NCBI GenBank assembly: GCA_017557885.1
Contig: JAFYXV010000008.1
Span: 1-64,000 of the forward strand
DNA: 64,000 bases
Direction of reading: 5' to 3'
From: a bacterium
GTDB lineage: Bacteria > Auribacterota > UBA3054
The position numbers and the translations under genes were made by a program. Shown one piece after another: positions 8,204-17,571 of the stretch. The notes under the pieces are model-generated. The model was not told the DNA's origin. It worked only from the letters and a program-made list of their open reading frames with translations, and did not search any database. Each line of letters begins with the position of its first letter. Position 1 is the first letter of the stretch.

Positions 8204-10237
8204 TCAAATTTCTTCCTTTTCCTCCTCAGAGTCCTGCGGAGAAAGCCCTTTTATTTTGTTCAGCATCTTCTTTCTTCCCGCTTTGGAGGCCAGGCGGGCG
8301 CGGCGGCTTTTCCCCTTGCCTTTCTCTTTCGCGCTTCCGTGACGACGGTCCCTGAGCATGTTCTCGATGGCGTCCTTCTGGGGGTCTATGTAGTCGGCTT
8401 CCACCATGTCCCTCAAGGGCGCGTCGATCTCTTTCCAGACCGTGCGGGGAACAATGCCGTTTTCCGCATTGTATTTTTCCTGGATCCCCCGCCGGCGTTC
8501 CGTCTCGTCGATGGCGGTCCGCATGGCTTCCGTCACGGAGTCCGCGTAGAGGATCACTTTGCCCTTGATGTTGCGGGCGGCGCGGCCGATGGTCTGGATA
8601 AGGGAGCGCGAGGATCTTAAAAAGCCTTCCTGATCCGCGTCGAAAATGGCCACCAGGGTCACCTCCGGAAGATCCAGCCCCTCCCTCAGGAGATTGATGC
8701 CCACGAGGACGTCCACTTCCCCGGTCCTGAGGCTGTTGATGACGTCCATGCGCTCCATGGTGTCGATGTCGCTGTGGAGATAAGTGACCAGGATGCCTTC
8801 TTCCGCAAGGTATTCCGTCAGCTCCTCGGCCATGCGCTTCGTGAGCACCGTGATGAGGGTGCGCTCATGAAGCTCGACCCTTTTCCTGATCTCCTTCATC
8901 ACGTCGGTGACCTGGGTCTTGGAGGGCCTTACTTCCAAAAGAGGATCAAGCAGACCCGTGGGCCTGATGACCTGCTCCACAGGCATGGTGAAGCGGACTT
9001 TTTTCTCCCGGGCTTCCTTCGCGGAAAGCTTCAGCTCGTAATCTCCGGGAGTGGCGGAAACGAAGACCACCTGGTTAAGCTTGCTCTCGATCTCCTCGAA
9101 ACGCAAAGGCCGGTTGTCCTTGGCGGCGGGAAGCCTGAAACCGAAGCGCACCAGGGTGTCCTTCCTGGCGGCGTCCCCCCTGCTCATGCCGCCAAGCTGG
9201 GGAACGCTGATGTGGCTTTCGTCTATCAGCATGAGCCAGTCCTTGGGAAAATAGTCCAATAGCGTATAAGGCATCTCCCCGGGAGAGCGGCGGTCCAGAT
9301 AGCGGGAGTAGTTCTCAATGCCGGAGCAGTAGCCCATCTCCTCCATCATGTCCAGGTCGTGGTTCACCCGCTCCGAAAGGCGCTGATACTCCAGGAGTTT
9401 TCCCTGGGCCTTGAACTCAGCCAGTCTGATCTTCAGATCTTCTTTGATCTCGGCTATGGATAGGCGCAGGATCTCAGCGCTGGTGGCGTAGTGGGAGGCG
9501 GGATAGACCGTGAAGGATTCCGTGTGCCTCAGGGTCTGGGCGGTCAGCTCGTCGCAGATCCTCAGGTCCTCCACAACGTCGCCCCAGAGGGAGACGCTCA
9601 AATATTCCTTCTCCTCGTAAGCCGGGAAAATGTCGATCGTGTCGCCCTTGACCCGGAAGGTGCCCCGGTGAAAATCAGCGTCGTTGCGCTGATACTGCAT
9701 GGCGACCAGCGATCTTAAGAAAGCGTGCTGGTCGATGACGTCGCCGTTTGCCACGCTGGTGCGCATCTCAAGGTAGGTCTCGGGCTTGGAAAGGCCGTAG
9801 ATGCAGGAAACGGAGGCCACCACGATGACGTCCCTCCTGGTCAGAAGGGAGCGGGTGGCGGAGAGCCTCAGCCTGTCCAGAAGGTCGTTGCGGTCGCAGC
9901 TTTTCTCTATGTAGGTGTCAGTGGTGGGAAGATAGGCTTCCGGCTGGAAATAGTCGTAATAGGAAACGAAATACTCCACGGCGTTTTCCGGGAAAAGCCT
10001 GGTCATCTCGCCGTACAATTGGGCCGCCAGCGTCTTGTTGGGCGCCAGTATGAGGGTGGGCCGGCCGGCCCTGGCGATGAGATTGGCCATGGTGAAAGTC
10101 TTGCCGGAGCCGGTGACTCCCAGAAGCGTCTGGGCTTTCAGGCCCCGTTCCACTCCCTCCGCGAGATCCCGGATCGCCTGAACCTGGTCGCCCATGGGAG
10201 CGTAGGGAGACTTTAAGGAAAAAAGCTTATTTTCCAT
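8204..10237 (-). CDS. uvrB: Excinuclease ABC subunit B, lacking a recognisable C-terminal UVR motif
   Basis: UvrB is the damage-verifying helicase-like subunit of nucleotide excision repair. The protein carries the Walker [13 protein letters not shown], the [16 protein letters not shown] beta-hairpin that is threaded through damaged [11 protein letters not shown] and the helicase motif [10 protein letters not shown] prefer the ATG at 10237 (677 aa), which has AAGGGGAG four bases upstream, over the in-frame start at 10255; it still overlaps yacG. The standard C-terminal UVR helix pair, rich in FExAAxLRD-like residues, is not seen. In its place the tail is very basic and then acidic ([19 protein letters not shown], then EEEKEE). 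Confidence 0.95.
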   Translation of the reverse strand: MENKLFSLKSPYAPMGDQVQAIRDLAEGVERGLKAQTLLGVTGSGKTFTMANLIARAGRPTLILAPNKTLAAQLYGEMTRLFPENAVEYFVSYYDYFQPEAYLPTTDTYIEKSCDRNDLLDRLRLSATRSLLTRRDVIVVASVSCIYGLSKPETYLEMRTSVANGDVIDQHAFLRSLVAMQYQRNDADFHRGTFRVKGDTIDIFPAYEEKEYLSVSLWGDVVEDLRICDELTAQTLRHTESFTVYPASHYATSAEILRLSIAEIKEDLKIRLAEFKAQGKLLEYQRLSERVNHDLDMMEEMGYCSGIENYSRYLDRRSPGEMPYTLLDYFPKDWLMLIDESHISVPQLGGMSRGDAARKDTLVRFGFRLPAAKDNRPLRFEEIESKLNQVVFVSATPGDYELKLSAKEAREKKVRFTMPVEQVIRPTGLLDPLLEVRPSKTQVTDVMKEIRKRVELHERTLITVLTKRMAEELTEYLAEEGILVTYLHSDIDTMERMDVINSLRTGEVDVLVGINLLREGLDLPEVTLVAIFDADQEGFLRSSRSLIQTIGRAARNIKGKVILYADSVTEAMRTAIDETERRRGIQEKYNAENGIVPRTVWKEIDAPLRDMVEADYIDPQKDAIENMLRDRRHGSAKEKGKGKSRRARLASKAGRKKMLNKIKGLSPQDSEEEKEEI

Positions 10238-10445
10238 CCCGCTCCCCTTCCTCATCGGGAAGTTCCAGATCCGCCATCTCCTCCTCGCTCAGCGCTCTCG
10301 AGGTGACGTACTCCTCCTTGAGCCAGCTGCCCAGATCCATAAGTCTGCAGCGTTCGGAACAGAAGGGGAAAAAATCCTCTTTGGGGTCAGGATTTCTGAC
10401 GTATTCCTTGCGGCAGAGCGCGCATTTGTATTTCTTTTCAGGCAT
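10227..10445 (-). CDS. yacG: YacG-type zinc-binding protein (DNA gyrase inhibitor family)
   Basis: A 72-aa zinc protein with the four-Cys pattern CALC...[19 protein letters not shown] that defines YacG (DUF329). In E. coli YacG binds GyrB and inhibits gyrase. The Cys pair at the N-terminus and the FCSERC pair bind one zinc. An AAGGAAATC ribosome binding site stands just before the ATG. It lies eight bases after dnaE and overlaps uvrB, so the three are probably co-translated. Gyrase inhibition in this organism is inferred only from the family. Confidence 0.88.
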   Translation of the reverse strand: MPEKKYKCALCRKEYVRNPDPKEDFFPFCSERCRLMDLGSWLKEEYVTSRALSEEEMADLELPDEEGERDGK

Positions 10446-10452
10446 GATTTCC

Positions 10453-13400
10453 TTATTGCTCAGTTTCGGTGCCGTCCGGCTGGAAGCGCTTGAAAGCCGA
10501 AGCCCAGACGGTTGGCGAAAGATCGGCCCGGCCTTCCTTGACCGCGCCCTTTAAAAACCAGACTTCCCCGGCTTTTATTTTCCGGGAATATTTTTCCGTG
10601 GCTTCGTCCCAGAGCATGACCTCGAAGTCCCCCTGGAAGTCCTCCATTTTCAAAACCGTGTATGCGCCGCCTTTCTTGTTGGCCCGGCGCTTCAGGCTGG
10701 TCACAAGGCCGCCCATGACGACGATGCGGCCGGGAGTCTCGGCGCTTATGGCCTGAAGGTCCCGGGAGGAAGCGGTGACCTTCCCTTCCCAGAAAGACCG
10801 CCAGGCCTCCAGGGGATGCTCGGAAAGATAGATCCCCATCACTTCCTGCTCGTAGCGTATCTTCACCTCCCTGGGCCACTCCTCCGTCTTCGCCTCTTTT
10901 TTCAAAGGCGAAAAGAAGGAGCGCTGCAGCGAGCTCTCGGAGCGCGGACCGGCGCTTTCCAATATGTCCGCCGCCAGAAGCGAGAGTTCCGATCTGGGCT
11001 GCCCCGTGAAATCGAAGCAGCCGGCCCGGATGAGATTCTCCACCGCCTGGGGCTGCAAAAGCCTTCTTTCCAGCCGCAGGCAGAAATTTTCCAGATCCGT
11101 GAAGGGGCCGCCCTTCTCCCGCTCGTTAGCGGCGGCTTCCGCCAGTTTCTCCCCGACGTTTTTCACGCCGGTCAGGCCGAAGTCCATCTCCCATGCTCCC
11201 TCCTTGTTTTTCCTGGCCCGGTGGTAAACGGAAACGCGGTTTATGTCCGGGGGATTTATCTTCACGCCGAAGCGCTTCATTTCCTTCATCAGCGACATGA
11301 TGAAAGCGTGGTCTCCCAGGTGGGTGTTCAGAAGGCAGGCCAGGAAGACCGCCGGATAATGCGATTTCAGGAAAGCCATGCGGTAGGCTATTAGCGCGTA
11401 GGCCGCGGCGTGGGATTTGTTGAAGCCGTAGCCCGCGAAACTGGCGATGTCGCCGTAGAGTTTCTCCGCCACCTCCGGCGAGATCTTCTTCTCCCTGGCG
11501 CACTCCATGAATTTCTCCCGCTCCTTCTCCATCAGGGCGGTTTTTTTCTTGGACATGATCTGGCGGAAAATGTCCGCGTTGCTCATGGAATATCCGAGAA
11601 TATTGTGCAAAGCCTGCATGACCTGCTCCTGGTAGAGCATGATGCCGTAGGTCTCCCTGAGAACCCTGGCCAGCTTGGGATGGGCGTAAACGACCTCCTC
11701 CTCGCCGTTGTGCCTGGCGATGAAGGAGTCGATGTACTGCATGGGGCCGGGGCGATAGAGAGCCAGGACCGCGATGACGTCCCGGATATCCCTGGGCTTC
11801 AGGCGGCGCAGCACCCGCTTCATGCCTTCGCTCTCCAATTGGAAAACGCCCATGGTGTCCCCGCTGGCGATAAGGGCCAGCGCCTCGGGATCGTCAAGGG
11901 GGATCTCTTCCAGCCGGATCTTCTCCCCCGCCTCTTCGGCCATGCGGAGCATGTCGTCGATTATGGTCAGGGTCCGCAGTCCCAAAACGTCCATTTTCAA
12001 AAGGCCCATGCGCTCCACGGCGAACATGTCGCACTGCGTCCTGGAGTCGTCGGAAGTTCCGAAAAGCGGAATGCGTTCGCACAAAGGCCCCGGGGAAATG
12101 ACGACCGCCGCGGCGTGCAAAGAAATATTGCGGGGCAGATCCTCCACCTTGGAGGCCGCGTACAGAAGCGCCTTCACCCTGTTGTCGAGCTTGGAGGCCA
12201 AATAGCGCTTCATGGCGGGGAAATCGCTCACAGCCGCCTTGATGACGTTGAATTTGAAATTGCTCTCCTTTATGAAACGCTCCAGGATGGCCCAGATCCT
12301 CTCCACCTCCTCCGGCGGGACCTTCAGGACCCGGGCGCAGTCCTGCAGGGCGGCCTTGGCCCGCAGCGTGCTGAAGGTGGCCACCTGGGCCACCCGCTCC
12401 CTGCCGTAGCGCTCCCTGATGTAATCTATGACTTCTCCGCGCCGGCGCTCGCAGAAGTCGATGTCGATGTCCGGCATCTTGCGGCGGCTGGGATTGAGGA
12501 AGCGCTCGAAATAAAGATCGTACTCCAAAGGATCGATCTCGGTGATCCCCAGGGCGTAGGAGACCACGGAACCGACGGCGGAGCCTCGCCCCGGGCCCAC
12601 CGGGATCGCGGACCGCCTGGCGAAGTCAACGTAGTCCGCCACGATCAGGAAATAATCCGAGAAGCCCAGTTTCCTGATGACGTCCAGCTCATAGTCGAAA
12701 CGTCCCAGGATCTTCATGCTCTCTTCGCTGTTTTTGTTTTCCTTCAAAACGGGATAGCGCTTCGAGAGTCCCTCGCGGGCCAATTTCCTGAGAACATCCT
12801 CGGCGCTCTCCCCTATTTCCAGCGGAAACCTGGGCAGGTCGGTCCTTCTCTCGGGATTCAATTCCACGATGCAGCGCTCCGCAATGGCGACAGTGTTGTC
12901 GCAGGCTTCCGGAATGTTGCGGCAGATGGCGCGCATCTCCTCTTCGGAGCGGAAATAAAACTGGTTGCACTCCGGCGTGAGCTCCCCCGGGTCCTCCACG
13001 GTCCTGCCCGTCTCTATGGCTTTCAATAGCTCCAGGATCCCGGCGTCCTCCTTTTTCAGGTACAAGCAGCCGTTGGAAGCCGCCATGGGTATCTTGAGGG
13101 AACGGGCCAGTTCTATTTGCCTTTTCATGACCTCCCGCTCCGGATCGAGACCGTGCCATTGGATCTCCAGGTAAACGTTCTCCTTTCCGAAAAACTTCTG
13201 GTATCTGGCCAGGCATTCCGCCGCCTCGACCAATGCGCCCTTCTGAAGAAGCCTGAAGACTTCGCCCCGGGCGCCGCCGGTAAGGAAGATCAGATCGCCG
13301 CCTGAATCTTTGATCCATTCGTTCCTGATGAAGGGATCTTTCCCTTCGCCGGATTCGGCCCAAGCCATTGTGAGAAGCCGGCAGAGCCTTTTGTAGCCTT

Positions 13401-13698
13401 CGTTAGAGCGGGCCAGGATGACTGAGGTCATCAGTCCGGGATCGCCTTCCTCCAGGACGTTCTCCTGCCAGTATTTTCCCGCCAGAGGCTCCAGGTCCGC
13501 CTCCACACCGAGGACGGGCTGAATGCCGGCTTCAATGCAGGAATCGTAAAAGCGCACGGCCCCGGACATGTTCATATGGTCTGTGAGAGCCAGAGCGGGC
13601 ATCTTGAAAAAACCAGCCTGCCTGACGAGGTCCTGCAGGCGCAGGGCGCTCTGGAGAAGCGAATACTCGGAAAGGGTGTGCAGATGAACGAAGGCCAT
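10453..13698 (-). CDS. dnaE: DNA polymerase III subunit alpha
   Basis: The replicative C-family polymerase, 1081 aa from the ATG at 13698; an in-frame start four codons earlier gives extra residues of no family likeness. The N-terminal PHP domain begins FVHLHTLSEYSLLQ and continues with ALTDHMNMSG. The catalytic palm shows PVGPGRGSAVGSVVSY and PDIDIDFCERRRGEV with its Asp residues. YRPGPMQYIDSFI and GYGFNKSHAAAYALIAYRM are further family blocks, and an OB fold lies near the C-terminus. It is slightly shorter than E. coli DnaE, mostly after the OB fold. It heads the long minus-strand run and has a plausible promoter. Confidence 0.97.
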   Translation of the reverse strand: MAFVHLHTLSEYSLLQSALRLQDLVRQAGFFKMPALALTDHMNMSGAVRFYDSCIEAGIQPVLGVEADLEPLAGKYWQENVLEEGDPGLMTSVILARSNEGYKRLCRLLTMAWAESGEGKDPFIRNEWIKDSGGDLIFLTGGARGEVFRLLQKGALVEAAECLARYQKFFGKENVYLEIQWHGLDPEREVMKRQIELARSLKIPMAASNGCLYLKKEDAGILELLKAIETGRTVEDPGELTPECNQFYFRSEEEMRAICRNIPEACDNTVAIAERCIVELNPERRTDLPRFPLEIGESAEDVLRKLAREGLSKRYPVLKENKNSEESMKILGRFDYELDVIRKLGFSDYFLIVADYVDFARRSAIPVGPGRGSAVGSVVSYALGITEIDPLEYDLYFERFLNPSRRKMPDIDIDFCERRRGEVIDYIRERYGRERVAQVATFSTLRAKAALQDCARVLKVPPEEVERIWAILERFIKESNFKFNVIKAAVSDFPAMKRYLASKLDNRVKALLYAASKVEDLPRNISLHAAAVVISPGPLCERIPLFGTSDDSRTQCDMFAVERMGLLKMDVLGLRTLTIIDDMLRMAEEAGEKIRLEEIPLDDPEALALIASGDTMGVFQLESEGMKRVLRRLKPRDIRDVIAVLALYRPGPMQYIDSFIARHNGEEEVVYAHPKLARVLRETYGIMLYQEQVMQALHNILGYSMSNADIFRQIMSKKKTALMEKEREKFMECAREKKISPEVAEKLYGDIASFAGYGFNKSHAAAYALIAYRMAFLKSHYPAVFLACLLNTHLGDHAFIMSLMKEMKRFGVKINPPDINRVSVYHRARKNKEGAWEMDFGLTGVKNVGEKLAEAAANEREKGGPFTDLENFCLRLERRLLQPQAVENLIRAGCFDFTGQPRSELSLLAADILESAGPRSESSLQRSFFSPLKKEAKTEEWPREVKIRYEQEVMGIYLSEHPLEAWRSFWEGKVTASSRDLQAISAETPGRIVVMGGLVTSLKRRANKKGGAYTVLKMEDFQGDFEVMLWDEATEKYSRKIKAGEVWFLKGAVKEGRADLSPTVWASAFKRFQPDGTETEQ

Positions 13699-13730
13699 AA
13701 TAATATTCAATATTTATTTTTTATACATAC

Positions 13731-13760
13731 ATTATACCCTATCTTCCGAAGGAACGCCAA
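13731..13760 (-). promoter_or_regulatory. Putative sigma-70-type promoter for the dnaE run
   Basis: Read on the minus strand, TTGGCG and TATAAT are separated by 18 bases. The -10 lies about 33 bases before the dnaE ATG at 13698 in an AT-rich leader. The -10 matches the consensus fully; the -35 matches four of six positions. No experimental support. Confidence 0.55.
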
Positions 13761-13798
13761 AATGTCAAATTTCGCTAGCAAACAAGACAGCGCAATGC

Positions 13799-13825
13799 AA
13801 AAAAAAGAGGGCCGCCCCGCGGCCC
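13799..13825 (-). terminator. Rho-independent terminator closing the Gld-type operon
   Basis: On the minus strand a perfect 7-bp GGGCCGC/GCGGCCC stem with a 3-base loop is followed by a run of eight T. It lies 25 bases after the stop of the DUF4340 gene, the last gene of the ABC exporter operon. The T run is on one side only, so it acts for the minus strand. Confidence 0.85.
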
Positions 13826-13849
13826 CCGTCAATCGGGAAGAAACGCGCC

Positions 13850-14986
13850 TCAGGCGTCTTCCACCTCCTCCATATCATCGAAGGGAGTCCTCTTTTTCAC
13901 GCCGTCCTCCTCCGATCCTTCCTCAGCCTTTTCCGGCTGCGTCAGGATCTCCTTGTTGATGAAAAGCTTCTTGTAGGTCCCTTTCTCGATCTCGTAGAGG
14001 AAGCGGCCGAACCATTGGTTGTACTGCTCCGCTTCGTCCGCGGTCTTCAGATCCAGGGCCTTTTCGGCGCTGGTGACCTCGTTGGTCCCCCTGTCCGGCG
14101 CGGCGAAGGAAGCCTTGACCGTAAGGTAGCAGGGCGAGCCGTCCTCTCCCAGGCCGCAGAGGGTGTAGCAAAGCCCGCTCTTGAGACGCACTTTCAAAAC
14201 GTCCTTCGTTTCCTTCGTCTCAAGGGAGGCGCTTTTGGCGTTCAGGTTCACCATAGGCTCGAGAAGGCGCATGAGAACGCCGGAATTGGGCTTTTCGCCT
14301 CCGGGAAGGGTAAGATCCCCATCCTCGCCCGAAAGGGCGTAATCCGGGCCCTCCAGGCTCGTGACGTCGTCCTTTTTCAGGCTCATCACGGTGGTGTCAC
14401 GCCAGAATTCCGGCTTGGGGGTGATCCTGAAGATGTTTTTGATAAGCATGGGCTTCTCCTCGCCCTTCAGCCTGACGTACTGTCCCACGAAGTAATCCCC
14501 CGGATCGAAAGCGCCGCGGCCTGACATTTCCTCCATGCTTCTGGCCTTTGTCCTGCCCACGATGAAGGAGGAGGCTTTTGTGCCGTCCGGAAGGAAGGTC
14601 TCCACCAGCTGCCCGGAATTGGTGGTCACGTCTTCGGGATCCGCCACCTTCAGCTGCTGATAGCCTGATCTCCTGACGTTGATCTCCTGCCCGGAACGCA
14701 TGTCGTAAATATTGGCCAAAAGCTCCGCCAGGGAGGAGTAGCGGGCCCGGAAATTGCTGCCGTCCTTTACCAGCCAATGACTGCCTTCTCTCTCCAAAAC
14801 GGTCTCCGCCGAATTGTCCCTGATGGTGATCCTGGCGATGTCGTTGACGGGATAGTTCTCATAGATCTTCGCGCCCAAATGCCGCTTTTGGGCTTCTTTC
14901 ATCTCCTGGTATTTCCGGTAGCCGAAAATGCCTGCCAGTCCCAGAAGGGCCGCCAGCAGCAGGACCAAAGTGGTTTTTATGTTCAT
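13850..14986 (-). CDS. DUF4340 domain-containing membrane-anchored protein
   Basis: A 378-aa protein with one N-terminal TM helix (about residues 5-22), then a DUF4340-type extracytoplasmic region. The typical opening is present: NDIARITIRDNSAETVLEREGSHWLV, then a second copy-like segment around VGRTKARSMEEMSGRGAFD. The C-terminus is charged (EEDGVKKRTPFDDMEEVED). DUF4340 genes commonly follow GldG-like genes in ABC-2 export loci of Bacteroidota, Myxococcota and PVC bacteria. The start overlaps the GldG-like stop by 4 bases. The family is unstudied; a role as a periplasmic accessory subunit of the exporter is inferred from position. Confidence 0.85.
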   Translation of the reverse strand: MNIKTTLVLLLAALLGLAGIFGYRKYQEMKEAQKRHLGAKIYENYPVNDIARITIRDNSAETVLEREGSHWLVKDGSNFRARYSSLAELLANIYDMRSGQEINVRRSGYQQLKVADPEDVTTNSGQLVETFLPDGTKASSFIVGRTKARSMEEMSGRGAFDPGDYFVGQYVRLKGEEKPMLIKNIFRITPKPEFWRDTTVMSLKKDDVTSLEGPDYALSGEDGDLTLPGGEKPNSGVLMRLLEPMVNLNAKSASLETKETKDVLKVRLKSGLCYTLCGLGEDGSPCYLTVKASFAAPDRGTNEVTSAEKALDLKTADEAEQYNQWFGRFLYEIEKGTYKKLFINKEILTQPEKAEEGSEEDGVKKRTPFDDMEEVEDA

Positions 14987-16827
14987 CTTTTCCTAACTTT
15001 GTATTGGTGACGGACTGCCAGGAATATCCCGACGAGGCAGACCAGAAGCGGTATCAAAACGATGTTGAGCATTTTCAGTTCGAAGCCCAGTTTCTCCTTG
15101 TCCCTGTTGAGGTTCTTTCTGACCTGCTTCAGTTCCCTGGCGATCTGCTGGCGCTGGTTTTGGAACTCTTTGATCTTCTTCTCCTGCTCGGGGCTGATGA
15201 TCATGCGCTGAGATTCGTCCTTCTGCTGCTGAAGCTCGTAGAGCTGGCGCTGCAGCGTCTCGTACTGCTGCGAGAGCGCCTGCTCCCTGGCCAGCCATTC
15301 GCTCTGGGCCTTTTTCTCCAGTTCCCTGACCACGGTGAAGGGCCTTTCGTAGCTGTCCCTGGCCCTGATGGCGATAAGGTTCTGGTCGCCGCAGAGCTGG
15401 TTGACGGCGTTCAGGATCAGGGTGAAATTGTTGTTGAGGGGCTGGTAAGCCTGCATTCCCATGAAGCCGATCTGGCGGATGTTGTACTGGTCGCAAAGAA
15501 TGTCGGCGTCGGCGAAGACCACGACGGTGTTGTCGCTCTGGGCGTAGGCCAATATGTTGCTCTGTCCGGCGAAAGCGCTCTCGAACTGCCCGCTGACCTT
15601 GGCGGCCAAAGGATAATTCTTCACGTCGGAGTTGAACTTCATCCTCAGGTCGCTGGCTTCCCGGAAGACCTCCGTAACGTCTATCAGGGAGGCGTTGAGG
15701 GATGTCGAGACCAGAGGCGTAATGGTCAGTTTGGCGTCGCTCTTGGGGATTATGGCGCCGGCGAGCGGCATGAGAAGCCTGTCCAGCTGCGCGGTCATGA
15801 TCTCGTTTGCGTTGAAGCTCTCCCCGGTGGGGCTGAGCCACAGGGGGTTCTTTTCCTGGCCGCCGGTCCCGTTGCTCAGGATGGTCGGATAATCCAGGTC
15901 CGCCACGACCTTTCCCGGCTGGACGGTGAAGCCCCATTTTTCAAAGAGCATGTTGGCGTCGGAGGCGCCGAAGGGCATGATAGGAGAATGCTCGTCCCTG
16001 TCGGCGGTGCACAAGGGGTCCACGAAGAAGATGACTTTTTTGCCCTTCATTACGAACTGGTCTATTGCGATCATGGTGTCGTCCGGCCAGCTCTTGGGAT
16101 GGATGACCATCAGAAGATCTATGTCGTCGGGTATTTTCCCTTCCTCGGGCCTGATGTTCCTGACGTTGTAGTTCCTTTTCAATTCGTTCACGATGAACCA
16201 GGGCTGCAGCACTCCTTTGGAATTGGCGCCGTACATGTCCTGCTTGTCTGTTCCGGTCACGGGAAGCGAGCTCAGGATGCCCACCGTTTTCTTCTGGGGG
16301 TGCAGGACCTGGTATATGAGCTGGGAAACGTCGTATTCCAGGTAGCGTTCCCGGGAAATGTCCACCACCGGCAGCGCGGTGTTCTGGTCCAGGGACTCCG
16401 CCACGATGCCGAAATAAAAGAAACCTTCGGAATCCGGGCTCTGGCCCAGGGATACGCGGCGCAGCCCGTATTTCAGGGCCCACTCTTCCTCGTCGGAATC
16501 AAGCTTCGGGTCGAGGACCTCCAGCTTAAGGGCGCCCTTGGAATTGTTCTCGTATTCCTTCAGGAGATCCTTCACCCGGCCGGCGAAAGCCTTTATGTAG
16601 GAGGGCTGCCCGGGCAGGCTGGAGGAGTAGAAAAGTTTCAGCGTAACGTCTCTGTCCAGGTTCGAGAGCATCTTCTTGGTGCCCTCCGTGAGGCTGTAGG
16701 TCTTGGCCTCGGTGATGTCCCAGCGCAGATACAGGGAAGACGCGACGAAATTGACGATAATGATGACCGCCAGCAGGGCTATGAGCCCCACGATGGAAGT
16801 CAGAAATTTCTGTGAGGAGAAGTTCAT
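14983..16827 (-). CDS. GldG-like ABC transporter auxiliary protein
   Basis: A 614-aa protein anchored at both ends by TM helices (about 12-33 and about 588-606). After the first helix comes the family opening WDITEAKTYSLTEGTKKML and VTLKLFYSSSLPGQPSYIKAF. Residues about 190-290 hold the GIF-type region (IDLLMVIHPK, KGKKVIFFVDPL). A long coiled coil (about 505-580, Gln/Glu/Arg rich) sits before the last helix. In gliding Bacteroidota GldG works with GldA and GldF. Here the neighbours are the same but gliding is not implied. It lies 7 bases after the permease gene. Confidence 0.9.
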   Translation of the reverse strand: MNFSSQKFLTSIVGLIALLAVIIIVNFVASSLYLRWDITEAKTYSLTEGTKKMLSNLDRDVTLKLFYSSSLPGQPSYIKAFAGRVKDLLKEYENNSKGALKLEVLDPKLDSDEEEWALKYGLRRVSLGQSPDSEGFFYFGIVAESLDQNTALPVVDISRERYLEYDVSQLIYQVLHPQKKTVGILSSLPVTGTDKQDMYGANSKGVLQPWFIVNELKRNYNVRNIRPEEGKIPDDIDLLMVIHPKSWPDDTMIAIDQFVMKGKKVIFFVDPLCTADRDEHSPIMPFGASDANMLFEKWGFTVQPGKVVADLDYPTILSNGTGGQEKNPLWLSPTGESFNANEIMTAQLDRLLMPLAGAIIPKSDAKLTITPLVSTSLNASLIDVTEVFREASDLRMKFNSDVKNYPLAAKVSGQFESAFAGQSNILAYAQSDNTVVVFADADILCDQYNIRQIGFMGMQAYQPLNNNFTLILNAVNQLCGDQNLIAIRARDSYERPFTVVRELEKKAQSEWLAREQALSQQYETLQRQLYELQQQKDESQRMIISPEQEKKIKEFQNQRQQIARELKQVRKNLNRDKEKLGFELKMLNIVLIPLLVCLVGIFLAVRHQYKVRKR

Positions 16828-16834
16828 GGCTATT

Positions 16835-17569
16835 TCAGGATGCTTTGCGGGAAGTTAAGACCACCGAGCTGGCAGCCAGCATGAAAGTTATCACGGAAGC
16901 GTAGTAAATAAGGTCCCTGGTGTCGATGACGCCCCGCTGCACGGAGTCGAAGCGGTACATGAAACTTAAGGAGGCTATGAAATTGGCCACGCTCAAAGGC
17001 ACGCTGCTGGCCAGGGCGTCCGTCACCGGCGCCCAGCCGGCCACCACGAAGAAAAGGCAGATGACCAGGCAGATGATGAAGGCCACCACCTGGTTCCTGG
17101 TAAGGCTTGAGGCGAAGCTGCCCACGCTCAGATAACAGCCCGCCAGAAGAAAGCTGCCGATGTAGCCGGCTACGATCTGTCCGATGTCGGGATCGCCCAG
17201 GTAACAGACGGTGATGACCATGGGGAAAGTCAGCAAAAGCGCTATGCCGATGAACAGCCAGCCAGCCAAAAACTTCCCGAGGATGGCCTGGGGCAGGGTT
17301 ACAGGCAGCGTCAAAAGAAGCTCTATGGTCCTGGTGCGGCGCTCCTCCGCCCACATCCTCATGGCCACGGCGGGAATTAGGAAGAGGTAGAGCCAGGGGT
17401 GCCAGACGAAGAAGGTCCTCAGGCTGGCGTCGTTGGAATTGTAAAAATCTCCGAACTGAAAGGTGAAAAAGCCGCAGAGGATCAAAAATATCACGATGAA
17501 GACATAGGCCACGGGTGAGCCGAAGTAGCCGTTCATCTCTCTTTTCATTATGCTATAGATGGTTTTCAT
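16835..17569 (-). CDS. ABC-2 type permease (GldF-like)
   Basis: A 244-aa integral membrane protein with about six TM helices and the ABC-2 permease opening IYSIMKREMNGYFGSPVAYVFI, typical of GldF/NosY-type exporters. The segment MRMWAEERRTRTIELLLTLPVTLPQAILGKFL is the cytoplasmic coupling region that contacts the ATPase. It lies two bases after the ATPase gene and 7 bases before the GldG-like gene. The exported substrate is unknown. Confidence 0.92.
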   Translation of the reverse strand: MKTIYSIMKREMNGYFGSPVAYVFIVIFLILCGFFTFQFGDFYNSNDASLRTFFVWHPWLYLFLIPAVAMRMWAEERRTRTIELLLTLPVTLPQAILGKFLAGWLFIGIALLLTFPMVITVCYLGDPDIGQIVAGYIGSFLLAGCYLSVGSFASSLTRNQVVAFIICLVICLFFVVAGWAPVTDALASSVPLSVANFIASLSFMYRFDSVQRGVIDTRDLIYYASVITFMLAASSVVLTSRKAS

Positions 17570-17571
17570 TT

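Noticed and set aside
11410-13029. Plus-strand open frame of 539 codons opposite dnaE
   Set aside because: Antisense to the conserved dnaE core; composition (His, Gly, Leu, Val rich) is that of a mirror frame.
15004-16815. Plus-strand open frame of 603 codons opposite the GldG-like gene
   Set aside because: Covers almost exactly the antisense of a clear family member and shows no domain.
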